DNA of 64,000 bases from Hippophae tibetana (GCA_037013495.1 CM072803.1:16575501-16639500); one strand, 5' to 3'. Shown: positions 23,650-37,569, numbered from the stretch's first letter. A program made the numbers and translations. The notes: generated by a model from the sequence alone, not told the origin.

Positions 23650-26000
23650 AACCTAAGGTTAAGCATGATGTACAATCTCCTAGTGCTATTGAGGCATGAA
23701 TGAATTATGACTACTTGTGCAGAGTTACGTTATGAACAATCTAACTAACTTGCTATACAATGAGTATTGTATGGAGAATATGGATAAGAAGTTATAGGAG
23801 TAATTGGAATGGAAGTACTAAATAGAGAATAGTGGTGCCAACAAGTTTATGGTAGGTCACTTTCTTTATTATATGATAGTATATTCAAAACCAGTATGTA
23901 GCTAGGTTTGTGAACTTTAAAATATCTTAATTGAGATACATGATGAAGGAATGGTTGGTTCTAAGTGAAACCTTTAAGTTGCAGCTATCACTAAGAAGTT
24001 GTCCTTTCTATGGAGAGAGTTCAAGTCCTACTTAAGCATAAGCAAATGGAAGTTTCCTTGAAGGACTTGATTATTAGGCTTAAGGTGGAAGAAAATAACA
24101 TGACTTCATTTAAGATAGGGTTTGTCCCATCAGCATCCAATGTTAATGTGGTGGATTATGATCATAGCTCTAAGCACAATAAAAATAAGAATAAGAACAA
24201 GTTGGGTAAAGGGTCTATGTTGGAACCTAAAGAAGAAATCTTTAATAAGTCGAGCTTTAAAGGTATTTTCTTTAAATTTCAAAATATTTACTTTAACTTT
24301 CAAAGGATAGGACTCAAGAGTCCAAACTGCAAGTTTCCAAAGATAAATAAAAAATGTGAAGCCAATATGCATGGTTGGTAAACTTGTTCAAGATGTTTCT
24401 AATCTTGATTTGGGTGCAATCTTTTCTAAAGTGAACCTTGTCTGGTTTAACTCGTAGAGTGTTGTATTGATAACGGTGCAACCATGCATGTTTACTTAGA
24501 CAAGGGAGCTATTTACCACCTTCAAACTAGTCAAATATAAGGATATGTTATTTATAGGAAACTCTACTACTTCTACTACTGAAGGGCAATGAAGAGTGAT
24601 ATTGATGATGATCTCTAAGAAAATTTGACCTTGAACAATGTCTTGAATATACCTAAAATTTATAAGAATTTTGTGTCCAATTCATTGTTGAATAAATATG
24701 GCTTTAAAATTACATTCTAGTCAAACAAGGTTGTGTTGACTAAAGGGGTACACTTGTATCAAGGGCTATATATGCAATAGGCTCTTTAAGCTCAATATTA
24801 TCATTGTTACTAATAAAGTTAATTCTTCTATTTAATTGCTTGATGGTATAGTAGACTTGGTCACGTTAGTTATTATATATTACACATCTTAATTAATTTA
24901 GATCATATACTTGCTTTTTAAATTGATTCCAAACACAAGTACAAGATTGGTGTAGAGAAAAAAATGATTAGGTCATCGTTCCATTCAATTGAAAGGAAGA
25001 CTAAACCATTTTTAACTTAACCATAGTAATATATGTGATCTAAAGTTTTGTTCAAATAAAGGGTGACAATAAGTATTTTATTACTTTTGTTGATGATAGA
25101 ACGCGATATTGTTATGTGTATTTGTTTAAAACAAAACTAAATATATAAGTAAATGTATGCTTTATAAAGATGAACTTAAGAATTAACTCAATAGAAAAAT
25201 CAAGGTACTGCAAAATCGCAATGGTGCAAAATCGCAATGGTGAGTATGAAGCATCATTTGGAGAGTTATGCAAAAAACAAAGAATTATACATGAAACCAC
25301 TATTTCTTATTTGCCTGAACGAAATGGTGTTAGTGAATGAAAGAACTACAACTTGAAATAAATGATGAATGCAATGCTATTAAATTCTAGGTTACAAAAA
25401 TTGTGGAAAAAGCCATTTTGTGGTCTAATTATCTTTTAAGTAAGGTACCTTGAAAGAAGGCACAAAAGACACTACATGAGTTATTTAAAAGAAAGGTACC
25501 TTCCAATAAATATTTACGAGTGTGAGGATGTTTTGCTAAATTGGCCATACCTACATCTAAGAAGGTGAAGATACAAAAAAAAATTTGCATTTTAATTTGA
25601 TATGCACATAACAAGAGTTCTTATCAATATCTTGTGCATGAATCAAAGATCTCAGACATACACAAAAACATGACAATGAATCAAGGAATGTATCTTTATT
25701 TGAACATGTATTTTCATGTAAGTCCAAAGAGAAGTCAAGTTCATTTAAATAAACGTATAAGACCATTTATGAATGAAAATAGTTAAGACCAAGAACCAGA
25801 ACATGAGGTTGAGGTCGAACCCATACGTAGAAAGAGAGTTAGGAAAAAAAATTCTATGGTTCATATTTTCTAACATACTTTCTTGAAAGTGAATATCAAA
25901 TCTATGAAGCGGTTGTAAACTCTTTTGAAGGTCCTCAATGGAAAGAGATCTTTAATAGTGAAATTCTTGTTGGTTTTGAAAAAACATTTTTCAATATAAA
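23650..26000 (+). mobile_element. Copia-C: Ty1/copia fragment without LTRs
   Basis: Plus-strand order gag, protease, integrase, start of RT, all degenerate. Homology begins in mid gag, just after the truncated end of Copia-B, and is lost around 26000 near the start of RT ('EGPQWKEIFNSEI'). Neither LTR nor a primer-binding site was found. Confidence 0.8.
23900..25990 (+). pseudogene. Copia-C gag-pol, broken
   Basis: Gag: 24010-24381 reads 'LLKHKQMEVSLKDLIIRLKV', a basic stretch and a zinc-knuckle relic 'KGIFFKFQ...LKSPNCKFPK', in which the two leading cysteines are phenylalanines. Protease: 'CIDNGATMHVYLDKG' near 24470, with D-N-G for the usual D-S/T-G, then 'LTLNNVLNIPKIYKNFVS'. Integrase pieces: 'RTRYCYVYLFKTK' at 25100, 'NGEYEASFGELCKKQRIIHE' at 25230, and a 'VKIQKK' trace near 25560. 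Many stops. Confidence 0.8.
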
Positions 26001-27234
26001 AATCTATATTTATTTATAAATCATGTGGAAATTATTAATATGGACAATAAAATATTTATCTAACAAGATCTTTATGATATTAGTAATTTAACTATAAAAA
26101 GTAGAACAAGATATCATGTCTTTGTAGCGTGTGATTATGGTTGGAACCTTCGAGCTTCAAATCCTTGTCTCACAATAATGATGAACAATTATAGTTCCCA
26201 AACTAGAATCCATTTATGTAACGATGTATACGTGTTCTCCAAGAATACCACATAACCTATTAAGAAACAATTTTTCTTTCACAATAGTTTTTGAGTAATT
26301 TTGTTCTCACAAGTGGTCGTCCAACAATGTGGTTTAAAAGGACTTTTAATAGAAGTGGTCGGGGGGAACAGAGTAGAATGTTTAAATATAGTCAAAACCT
26401 AGCACAAGTTGATTAGAGATCCAAACTCTTAACTCTACTCAATATGAAGAGTCTTTCTCACAATCAAAGTGTTTGCTAATAGAAATATAATTCCCACACT
26501 TTCTCTTCCTCTTACACGCTTAAAGGAAATCCCATTTTCTTTGAGAGTATCCAATTAATTCAATTTAATTTAAATACTTAATCTAATACAAATTCTAATT
26601 TGATATTTACTAAAATACCCTTATTGTCCCACAAGCTTTAAAAACCTACCAAATGTTAAGATTTTACATTTTTACATTTTAATTAATTTATATAATTATT
26701 TAGTCCAACTAAATAGTATATAATAAATTTCCATGGAATAAAGTCATTGGCCAAAATTACTATTGTATCCTTATTTATTTGATATTTATAATCGTAATAA
26801 AATGTCCTAAAAATAAATTTGCATTTTGATTAAATAATTAATTTTAAATTAATTATTCATTTTATCTTGAAAACAACATCGTTCATTTGTTGTTATTGAA
26901 CAGACTCGAAAATCGATAGATTTATGATTTTAAGCTGAATAAAGACTTGATACATTAGGTAACCCTTTATTTGAATGTTAATTTTTATTAATCTTATAAT
27001 TACTCCATTATAAGCGTGATACTAATATCAAAGAATATGCAGAATTATACAATAAAATTAAAAAATGACATTATCATCTTAATTTAGTACACAATCAGAT
27101 TTGTAACAGCGTGAAAAAGTAGTGCAAAATAAATTGTAAGTGTTTTGATAAACACAACTCCTCCTCATCATGAGTTTCTTACTTTGTCTTGTAACAAGAA
27201 GAACTAGAGTAATATTTGTAAAAGAAAAAATAAC
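26001..27234. other. Non-coding, no recognised feature
   Basis: AT-rich and without a supported open frame. Some stretches (26450-26660, 'attcccacac...cacaagctttaaaaacc') look like the edge of an LTR, but I found no partner copy. Confidence 0.4.
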
Positions 27235-29700
27235 TTAGTTATGATGCTTTCTTATGTTCCTAGCTTTTTTTCCCCATTTCAGATTTAAGTGTAAACTAAA
27301 TTTCATCACTTGAAACCTGATCTTGAACTTCAAAATGAGTGGTTTAGATATTACCTCAGTTGATGTTTCCTGAGTTGATGGCTCTTTTATTTTTCTAATG
27401 CAACTTAATTTATTATGTCCTTCTTCACCACATATTGTGCAACTTATAATCATAACAAATCTTCTCAACTTTGAAGGACATCCATTTTTCTGTTTACATT
27501 CATATCAGCTCCTTTCCTTTGCTTTTTCCACCTTTCTCTCACAGCCTTGTATCTTAAAGGTTTTGGTTTACCAAATTGTCTTAAATTGAGATGGGTGTAT
27601 TATAGGTCCTTGGATTTTAGGCCAAAATTTCAGTCTATTAACTACATGAATGATTGTCCTCTATGACATTTCAAATGCCTCCCTCTTAACTAGTGGAGAT
27701 TCATATGTAATAGGGTATTCTTTATGCATAATCATGCACCTCATTGCGTGTCTATATGGTATGCTTGATAATTACCTTGCCTACAATTACATGCCTTATT
27801 CTGTAAGTCCCATTAGTGTTGTATGTAACTTCAATTAAGTACTATTCATTGAATGCAATATTACAAGAACTTGATTTTTGTTTGTTTTCTAAGGAAATGT
27901 TGCACAATAAGTGATATACTTTTAGAGGTAAACCTACATTTACTGTATTTTTTGGCTCACTCTAAAATGGTAATTAATGACATTGCCCTTGCCTCTCTCA
28001 TCTAACTATTAAAGGACTTTGATCCATTGTTCGTTTGTTTATCACATTTGCATTCACAATTACAAGAAATATAGAAATAATTATTCAACCAAAAAATATT
28101 CATACAAATGTAATGCTTTGCAATCACAACTAGAGCTAAACCGAAAGAAAGAAATGGACAGATTAATGGTGGTACCTGTAAAATGCTTTGCTCCAACTTT
28201 TGGCATCTTTGTTCTTCATATTCAAATTATAGGAAGGTTCATCTTTTTTCTTCATGTTCTGTATTTGCTCCTCAACTTCACAAATTATTATTGCCCTAGC
28301 AGCTGGCCAATAATATGTAATACATTTAGATGGCTTAGGTCTCTTCCTAAAACTTTCACCTATATGCCAAGTAGAATGCTTATGCTTAGCCATTGAAACA
28401 AGTGTCTTCATAGCATTTATAATTAATTCTAGGGTGTTCATCTAATATGGAAGTCCACCCTTGACCCCACTCAATCTCCAAGTCAATACATACGGGTACA
28501 ACAAACCAATTCCAACTTTCACTAGACTTAATTTCTGCAATTACATAGGAAATAGAATAGATGTCATTATTTGCATCTATTCCACATGCTTTAAGAAATT
28601 TTCATTTGTGTACACCCTTTGGATGGAAACCATCCAACCCAATAAAGAACCTACACCATTTAAAAACTTATTTTATATCTCCCAAAAACATATAAAATCT
28701 AAAGAACCTACACAATGAATTAAATAGTCAGTAATAAAAAAATAAATATTTAACCTATAAACATGCAATGAATATACAGTTTAAAATTATGTTCCCGTTC
28801 TTTCCCACATCTGATTTGCTAGTGTGGATAAGAACAATGTTTAGGTTTCTATCAGTTAACACAGCTTGATAATCTCTAACATTGTATATTGCTCTTCAAA
28901 GCTACCATCAATAAGCTCTTCTGCTTTTATCTTTGCCCTTTTAACTTGATTCTTTATTATGGTAGTGTGAATTTTTTTCTCTCACAAACTATTGTACCCT
29001 CTCATCTTAATCTTAGGATCAATAATAATTTCATAAATTGTTGTGCAATGGCTTTCCTTGTTATGTGTTTTAACTCATAATTCCTATCACATCTATGGTC
29101 ATCTTCATTATTGCAGTTCCTTAACATGAAGCTATGTTTTTCTTTTGTCTTCTTATAGCCAAAATTCAATTGCATCTTTCATTCATACACACAACCTAAT
29201 TTTTTTCGAATTTGTTTCTCTTATATCTCATATCCCTTTCATGCTTAATTCCATACAACTTTATGGACTTCCTAAGCACTTATACACTTAAATAAATATT
29301 TTCAATCTTTAACTCCATATTATTTACATTGGTATCACTTTCAAATATAATTTTCCTTCTATTATCATTATCATTTTCCAACCATTCAATAACAACATCA
29401 TCTACATATGCCCTTGCCTTCTCGTTTGCCATTGTATTTTCCTCTGATGGTGTATTTGATTGTGCCTATGCTTGTTCCTCTTCATTTACCTTTGCATGTG
29501 CATTTGTATTTGCTTCTTCATGTACCTCAACATTTTCTTCTACCTCTTAGGCATATGAATTTAATTGTGCCTTTACATTTGTATGATCTTCTCCTACTTC
29601 ATCATTCTATTCAATATCATTGCAATCATAAAGTACAATAAATTCTTCAATCTCATCATCTTCTTCATCCTCATCCTCATCTTCTTCCTCATTATCCTTT
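27235..29700 (-). pseudogene. MuDR-type (MULE) transposase, broken
   Basis: On the minus strand, from right to left: an acidic, low-complexity N-terminal part (29380-29690); the MuDR N-terminal DNA-binding region ('SIKLYGIKHERDMRYKRN' near 29250); 'FFIGLDGFHPKG' near 28620, the first-aspartate block of the DDE core; 'KHKHSTWHIGESFRK' and 'ITYYWPAARA' at 28163-28441; a SWIM-finger trace 'ACNCRQGNYQAYHIDTQ' near 27790; 'FGKPKPLRYKAVRERWKKQR' near 27560; and a C-terminal zinc knuckle 'CTICGEEGHNKLSC' near 27440. Stops and frameshifts separate these. Terminal inverted repeats were not found. Confidence 0.8.
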
Positions 29701-32300
29701 AAAAATTTAAATACCTAGTAATACGCATAGAAACACGCAAGTATATATGATCAAATCGTACAAGTGATAAGTAAATTAAGAACAAAGGGAGTTTTAACTT
29801 GTTAGTAAATTAGTATAGGGAGTTTTAAAAATTATTTTTAATAAGAAATAAAACATAAAATAATAACTAAATACAAGAGCACACATATTAAGAGAAACAT
29901 ATGATTATTAGACTATTCACAACTAGTTTATAATCTAACTAATTATGTTATGAATCAATATTAGAACTATCCTTGAATTCTTAACTCTAGCTTGGGAAAT
30001 CTATGCAACTAAAATGACTTCAAATGCACCTTTCTTACTTTGTAATTAAAGTAGAATACCATTATAAATTAAGTTAAATTAGAACAATCTTTTCATAGTT
30101 GTTAGATAATTCATTTAATGCATTACGTTCAAAAAAGAGATGATCAAACTACACAATATTATAATTCTTAGTAACCTTTAACAAAGGTATCGATCCTACT
30201 TGTCACACTATAACAAAGTAAAAATATATCACTTTGAATAAGAATATTAGCAATTACATAGATAATAATATAGTAACATTTGAAACTAGCATTAAACATA
30301 TACATGGAATAAACTAGTTAGTTACTCTAATTCATATATGCGTACCTATGTCATTTAAACATAGAATTGAACACATTAAAATCAAGAATTCAATCTAAGA
30401 ATAATCATAATATTTTATTAATTAAAATAATAGTCTAGGACTTGAAAATTACCCATAATCACATAAATAGATTAGCTAAGAATTGATTCAAAAAGAATCA
30501 TAATAAAAATAATAGAAACTAAGAAGAATAAGAAGCTTAAGATTAATATCAATAGTTGATTTACAACTTCTTAATTGACTCTTTGAATTCTATCTTGTCT
30601 TTAGCCTTCAATTCCTCTATAAACCTACATATTTTCAATAAATTTCTAAGCCTACAATATGTGGCTACTTTTGTTGTTAACCCTAGCTATATATTTATAG
30701 TAAAAGAATTACAATGTAATTACAATATATTTAGGATTAGGGTGGTAGAGGTTTAAAATAATTAAATTTCTAATCTAACAAATCTTGAACATTTTGGATA
30801 AATATTTGCTAAAACTCTTAAGTTGGAATGCAAATCCAATTATGCGAGATTGTATCCAATTCTATGCAATTCATCCTAAGAATATTGTGTCACAATGCAT
30901 ATATAATCATGCTGTGAATTGCAACACGCCCTTAATTTTACCAATTTAATGTTTTGACCTTCCTTTATGTATCTTGTATAAATATTTGCATTTAGGTCCT
31001 CCATTATATGACAATTATGCCCTTGATTATGAGGATTTGTTTGTTCCTTTATCATTTATATCTTTTAAGTCCAAAAGTACATGACATACATCAAAACATA
31101 TTATGTGATTCTAAAAACATAATTAATAAAATACGTAGGTTTTAAGGAATTATTAAAACCTAATTTTCTTAATTAATTTCGATAAATTACAATATATGCG
31201 TGCTTTTTAAGCACGTATCACCTGGTGTACAACCAAGGAAAGGTGTTACAAACACCTTAAGACTCACCCAACTCTTGCATGTAGTGGAAACTAACAACGC
31301 TTATAAATAAAATTGTAGATAAAAAAAGGAAACAAACATCCAATTTATATCATAGCATCAAAAAAAAAAATAACCAACAACTAGCACACATTATGGAAAC
31401 AATAGTAATAACAACATTAACATCGTGTAATAGAAAGGAAATCAGTAAAGAGAACAAATGCTTTCCAATCACAATGAGATCCTTCAATATAGGAACATAC
31501 TTAGATTTAATCCTAATTGTACTAACACAACACATGATAGTACAAATACAATAATATAGTATAGTAAACCCATATAAGATTCACCTCTATGGGACAACAT
31601 CCATAGGTTGCATAATACATCCACTTGAGAGGAAGCAATTCATTGATAAAACCAAATCAATAGTTTATAACCTAATAAAGTATGTGATAATTGGTTGCTA
31701 TTGTTTTAAACATATATATGTGCATTAGTTTCCATATATTTACTATCAATTATTATTACCTATGCATTTTTTTTATATAGTCATTAGAGGACTGAATTTG
31801 CAGGGAACTCAATCGAAATTGATTAAGGAGCTAGGGCAAGAATGGATAGCACGATTTGATCGATCCAAAATGGACTCAATCAATGGTTCGATTGATCAAG
31901 CTTTGAATGAGTGCACTCTTGGGTTGGAAATCAAAATGGTTAGATTGATTGAGAAAAAGTCTCAATTGATCGAGACATCTAGTCAACATTCAAATCTAGT
32001 ATTTTTCTACACCAACTTTTAATCATGTTCATTGGATTAAATAAATTCTAAACCAACTCAAAATAGGCTCGAAAGGATACTATATAAACAACCTAATGGG
32101 TCATCAAAATATAATAATTTCTACAAGAAACAAGAGAGATCAAAGAGTACATCAAGGTCAACTTTTGGAGGAGATTTTGAAGAGAAGATTGATTATTGAA
32201 GATTGGAGTAACATTGGTTTTATCCTTTACCTTTTGTAAGCTTTTTTTGATCTTTTTTTTGTGTAGTTTTTTAGGAAAATAATGTTGATTCTTATGGAAT
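29701..32300. other. Non-coding AT-rich region
   Basis: No supported gene. 31760-32020 is less AT-rich, with several 'gattgatc/cgatc' motifs and an open plus-strand frame of 86 codons that matches no family I know. It is followed by DNA that leads into the gypsy remnant. Confidence 0.4.
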
Positions 32301-32309
32301 CTATTGATG

Positions 32310-33310
32310 AAAAAATTGTATATTTATAAAGCTCACAAGTGCACATATCACTTATAATAAGCGATAAATATCCCGAGGCATGTCTTTCAAGGAATTGCAA
32401 TAGTTTTAAAAATTTAAATTATTTTCTAATATAATTAAGAAAAATCAATTTTATTGCTTTATGTTATTTCTTCAAAAACAATCAAAATTCTCTTTGTTAA
32501 CTTTAATTAATTTACTAACAGACTAGTAATTAGGAGTAGAAGTTATTACCAATCCTGATGGATATGACAAGTCTTGTTATTAAATTACTTATCACTTATA
32601 CATGACCACTTATACTTACGTGTTCTCAAATGTGTCAAGATTTTGATGTCGTTGCTTGGGATTGTTTCAATAATTCTTCTAATAATTACTAGTTTTCTTC
32701 TAACTTGTACTTTTTCGTCTCTCGTATATTCTTTTGATTTTTAGGTATAGTTTTATTTTTATTTTTTCTTCACCTTTGCTCTAAGTAATTTTCTTGAAGT
32801 GCTAAATGTCAAGGGAATAGGTACACATATGACTTCAACATACCATACACAAAATGAATTTCTTACACCATACTTTGAGCAACATCAAGGCATTTAGGAC
32901 CACGTTAATGATATGGATGGATTTAAAGGTCAAAGGACCATGTATGATCATTATTCTAACATACACAATGCAGCATGGTGGGATCATTAATACCCAAGTT
33001 ACTCATATAGAAATCTTACATCTAATTTCAACATTACACCTGACTTCCCATTTCTAATGCCACAACCTACTTCACCCATTCAAGGTAAGTCTTTTAGGAT
33101 TTAGTGAATACTTCAATTGATCACACTTTGAAATTCCATCAAAAAACTCAAATTTTAATGGGAAATCTTGAGATACAAATTAACCAAGTAGTCGTAGCTG
33201 TGGACAGAATAAAAGCACATGCAATTGTCGATCTTCCCTCTCAAACAGTTGCGTAGCCTACAAAGATTGCTAATTCCATTACTTTAGAGAGTGGTAAAAA
33301 AATCTTCTTT
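32310..33310 (+). mobile_element. Ty3/gypsy retrotransposon remnant (leader and gag fragment)
   Basis: Around 32640-32680 the sequence 'ttttgatgtcgttgcttgggattgttt' looks like a decayed form of the 'ggcgccgttgccggggatt' leader typical of plant gypsy elements. It is followed, as in those elements, by 'ataattcttctaataattactagttttcttctaac'. Further on, 33110-33300 translates as 'MGNLEIQINQVVVAVDR', then 'LPSQTVA' and 'ITLESGK', matching the gag-to-protease linker of Athila-like elements. Protease and RT are missing. Confidence 0.55.
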
Positions 33311-34564
33311 TTATTCACATATCAATTTTGGAGGCATGACACAAAGAGTTTAGATCTTAAAATCTATGGCTCTTACAAGAATAGCTTACCAAGAACAACA
33401 AACACCACTAACCCTAACAAGTTCTCTCTTTCTATTCTCTTGTGTCTCACTATCAATTGAAGAAACTAGAATTAAGAAAAGGGAGGCCTCAAGCCTATGT
33501 CGTTGTTAGCACTCTTTTCATCGTTTCTCATACCAAGTAAAAGATAATTTAGGAGTTAGAATTCAAAATTTTGGGGTAAGTGTTAGGATTTAGTATTTAA
33601 CAACCAATAAAAAAATTATTAATAAGCTAATATATTTTTTAAAAAATATGTTTTTAATTATTGAATACATATTTTTGTCTCTTTTAATCTTCCCTATAAA
33701 TAACACCCAATTCACTTGATAGCACTGTAGCCTAAAACCAAAGGAATGTCTAAAAGGCTGTTCCCCCTCTCTCTCCTCCTTACTTTTTCCTCGAACCACT
33801 TTAGAGTATAGTAGCATACGTTGATGGAAAACATTTATCTTCTAGGCCTGAGGTGAGTAATATATACATGTAATTTTATTTATTTTTTGATAAAAAAAAA
33901 TATACATGTAATTGAGATAAGTAACAATATACAATTATTTTCATTTCTTCCACATGAGCTAGACTATTCCAGTTACTTTTTAGTGACATTATTTTATTTG
34001 TGTCTATAGCAACAAAAACATAGAAACCCCTTGGGCTACGCACTGCCTTTTTTCATGTGTGTCATTAGAAAGAAAATATAATTCAGAATGGAATTGTGCT
34101 TCCTTAGTTACAACATGAACAAACTTTTGTACAGAAAAATTGTGCTGCTCAGAAGGCTTGCCTTAAAGAATGACAAATGTACACATATTTGCACTCACAC
34201 TAAGTATGTTATGATATTTGCATTCACACTAAGTATGTTATGTCACATACCAAAATAACACTTTGAGAATAACGAAGATACTCATTTTTGAAAAAAATTA
34301 TGGCACGTGATACACCATAACTGATATGAGTGTAAATTTATGTACATTTAGCAATCCTCTATATTCCTTAGCAAGATTCACAATCTACAAGAAGGTTGGC
34401 GTTGAAACCCGACTTCTTGTAACGATTGCTGCTGCTGCTTCATTTTCAATTTGAGAAGTGTTAGATGAATTTCCAGTGAGTTTTACCAGAAAATGAGACA
34501 GTAGGGTGATGATTTGTATGAATGCTTCCTTAGCTTGTCATTGTAGTTTTTCATGTAGCTTCAA
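33311..34564. other. Non-coding region downstream of the kinase gene
   Basis: Holds a possible promoter or LTR fragment at 33581-33850 ('tgttaggatttag', then 'ctataaataacac'), without a partner copy. A short duplication 'tttgcactcacactaagtatgtta' / 'tttgcattcacactaagtatgtta' is at about 34189-34242. 34380-34564 is probably the 3' UTR of the kinase gene. Confidence 0.4.
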
Positions 34565-36066
34565 TTACCTTGTTCTTTGTATTTGGTTTTGGAATCTTGA
34601 GGAGCTTGATGATCCAACAGAGTAGCTCCTAACAAGAGGGATAAGTGACTGTACTACATCAATCATCAAAGGCCTGTAATCTGCTTCCGGCTGCACACAC
34701 ACGGCTGCAATAGCAGCAACCTGTTCAGACAACAAAAAGACAGGTATTAGCAAAGCTTTCTCATATTCAGATTCTAGGATTTTGATGATGTCTTTAAAAC
34801 TATTAATGACGTGTTTAGATGCTCTACACACTTAGAAACAGCTTAAGGCTTTTAGCAACAATGGTTTAAAAAGAAGTTCCTTTTGTAGAATAGGGATTTA
34901 TGGGAAAAAAAAAATGATTATCATGTTTCAAAACTGTCTCACAAACTTTGAAAGCGCTTTCTTATTTTGTTGCCAAATTCTTGAAGAACTGTACATATTT
35001 AAAAGCGCTTTCCAACAATGCATCCTAATTTGGTCTAAAGTTTCAATAATTTATTTCACATAAGTTAAAAGTCATTTGTGCTTATGATTTCCATGGAGCA
35101 TTACTATGTATTATAAATATATTACAAACTCAACTAATATGGCAGAATTTCATTAGACATAACTACGTGGGCTTAACTTTATTATCTGATCACACTCTAT
35201 CTATCATTTGAGTTATACCACAAATTTGTGATATTTACTTTTCACGTTCCATCAGTATTACACAGTTGTTGCATTCTTGGAAATTGAGCTGATTACCTGA
35301 ACTAGATCCTTTTTTGAGTAGTGGCCTCTTAGAGCAGGGTCAAGCATCTCCATTAACTTTTCTCTGTTAGTTAATCTTGGAAGAGCCTGAGAAGTCATTG
35401 AATAGGTTAGGTGATGGGAATAAAGCCTTATTAGATACTTCCTTAAGATACACATTGAAGTACTTCTTCAGCAGCTCATCCAAGCTTTTCACTTTTCAGT
35501 GCTTCATTTATCATGATAATTAGGAAGGCAATATTGCAGAATTGATAGCTCATGTGATTTCTGTATTTTTGTTTATTGATACAAATAAATTACCAAAACA
35601 GACCAACTTTAATTAATTAGAAGAAAAAATTATCGATATTTCTTACTAACCCAAGAGACTAGAACATGTTCTCCTGGTGGCCTCTTGATGTCAACCGGCA
35701 CACGACCTGTTAAAAGCTCTAAAAGCACAATACCATAGCTGTATACATCAAATTTTGTCGTAAGCTTCCCACTGGAAGCATACCTATATTGCAAAAACTT
35801 TAAAAGATTTTAGGAGGTGCCCATTCAATTTAAAGTGGGGTAATTATTCCCTTACCAAAGAGAGCAATTCCCATACAACAGTTGCTTGTACTCATATTTC
35901 ACATAACATCGTGTGGGTCTTTAATATTAGGGGTGTGTCCAACATATTATGCGAGAGAATGAGTGCATGCAATTGTTGTATTGTAGATTTTTCCATTATA
36001 CAAGAGAAGACTTCCAATACAAGTGTTGCATGTTTTCACCTCACATATAACATCCTGTGTGTCCTA

Positions 36067-36536
36067 TGTTGTGGTGGAAGTAATAAATAGCGGTATATAA
36101 ATATATCAAAACGGTAAAAGAATACACAGAATTTACGTGGTTCGGTAATTCGCCTAGGTCCACAGGAGACAGCAGATATTATTTGAACTGAGTAAGAAAT
36201 ATATAGAATACAGATACAGATTTTCTCACTAATAATATCTCTCAAGTATTTCCCCAAACTCATAGAAAATTCTCAAACTCACTAAGTATTTTCTCTCTTT
36301 GAGTTTGCTTATGCTCTCTCTGATTTTTGCCTTGTTCTTCAATACATGAACTCTTCCCTATTTATAGATGAAACAAGGCTCCCTTTCCCTAAATAGTGTC
36401 ATAATTTAAGTCTTAAATTAGGCCACTAATTTCCTTAAATTATACCACTAATTTCCTTAAATCATGCCACAAATTAGGCCACTAATTTTCCTAAATTATG
36501 TCACTAATTTGTTACTTTTAGAGCCAATATTCAACA
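36067..36536 (-). repeat. Copia-D 3' LTR (470 bp)
   Basis: On the minus strand runs from TGTTGAATATTGGCTC to CACCACAACA. Preceded by the purine-rich 'ggtggagat', the likely polypurine tract. Contains repeated 'actaatttcctt' motifs. Confidence 0.9.
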
Positions 36537-36732
36537 ATCTCCACCTTGGCGAAAAAGTTCATAACGCTGCCTCCAAATACACCCTAGGCGCTCTAAGCTT
36601 GAGAGATGTTGATCAAGTTCAAGCAGTGATCCCTGTAACCACCTTTGTAAGCATATCTGTAGGGTTATTTGCAGTTCTGACTTTCTGGAGTATAACATTC
36701 CCTTCATCGATGATTTCTCGAACAAAATGAAA

Positions 36733-37569
36733 TCAAACATCGATGTGCTTGGTACGACCACGATGAACTTGGTTCTTTGCCAAACAAATGACATTCTGGC
36801 TGTCGTAGAAAACCTCCACGTTCTTCTGAATAATACCCAAATCCTTAGTCAACCCGAGAAGCCATAGAGCTTCTTTGAATGCTTCTGTTACAGCCATATA
36901 CTCTGCCTCTATAGTAGACAAAGTTACAGTTGACTGCAATGTTGATCTCCAACAAACTGGTCCTCCTGCCATTGTGAACACATAACCAGTTGTAGATCGA
37001 CGTTTATCCATATCTCCAGCATAGTCAGAATCCACATATCCAACTAGGTGTTTTCCTTCAGTCTTGTCTCTTTCAAACTTCAAACCAATATCCACAGTAC
37101 CATAGATGTATCGTATAATCCACTTCACTGCTTACCAGTGTCCTTTACCAAGATTATGCATGTACCGACTCACCATACTAACAGCGTGGGAAATATCAGG
37201 TCTGGTGCAAACCATTGCATACATCAAGGCACCAACGAAATTTGCATATGGAACACGCTACATTTGCTTCTTCTCATCGGTGGTGCTAGGTGACATCAAT
37301 GCACTCAACTAAAAGTGAGGAGCAAGCAGTGTACTTAATGGTTTGGTTTTTTCATCAATTTCAAACCTTTGTAGTACTTTCTTCAGATACTGAGTCTGTG
37401 TTAGACAAACTGTGCTTGCAACTCTATCTCTTGTGATTTTCATCCCAAGAATTTTCTCAACTTCTCCAAGATCTTTCATTTCAAATTCTGAACTCAACAG
37501 AGCCTTCAATCTGTCGATCTCCACCTTGCTCTTAGATGCAATCAACATATCATCACCATATAAGAGCAA
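36733..37569 (-). pseudogene. Copia-D RT C-terminus and RNase H
   Basis: 37309-37569 encodes 'LLYGDDMLIASKSKVEIDRL' (YGDD for the usual YVDD) and 'FEMKDLGEVEKILGMKI'. 36733-37128 encodes RNase H with 'GYVDSDYAGDMDKRRSTTGY', 'TLSTIEAEYMAV' and 'YDSQNVICLAKN'. These two blocks are in fair condition. A stop at about 37309 and frame changes separate them. Confidence 0.85.

Noticed and set aside
26450-26660. Possible solo LTR
   Set aside because: LTR-like composition but no TG...CA boundaries, target duplication or partner copy in the window.
29329-29641. Plus-strand open frames rich in Ser, Ala and Phe
   Set aside because: They are the complement of the acidic, low-complexity N-terminal part of the MULE transposase on the other strand.
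31762-32022. 86-codon plus-strand open frame with repeated gattgatc motifs as a possible gene
   Set aside because: Repetitive composition, no splice or promoter support and no recognised domain; listed only within a non-coding region.
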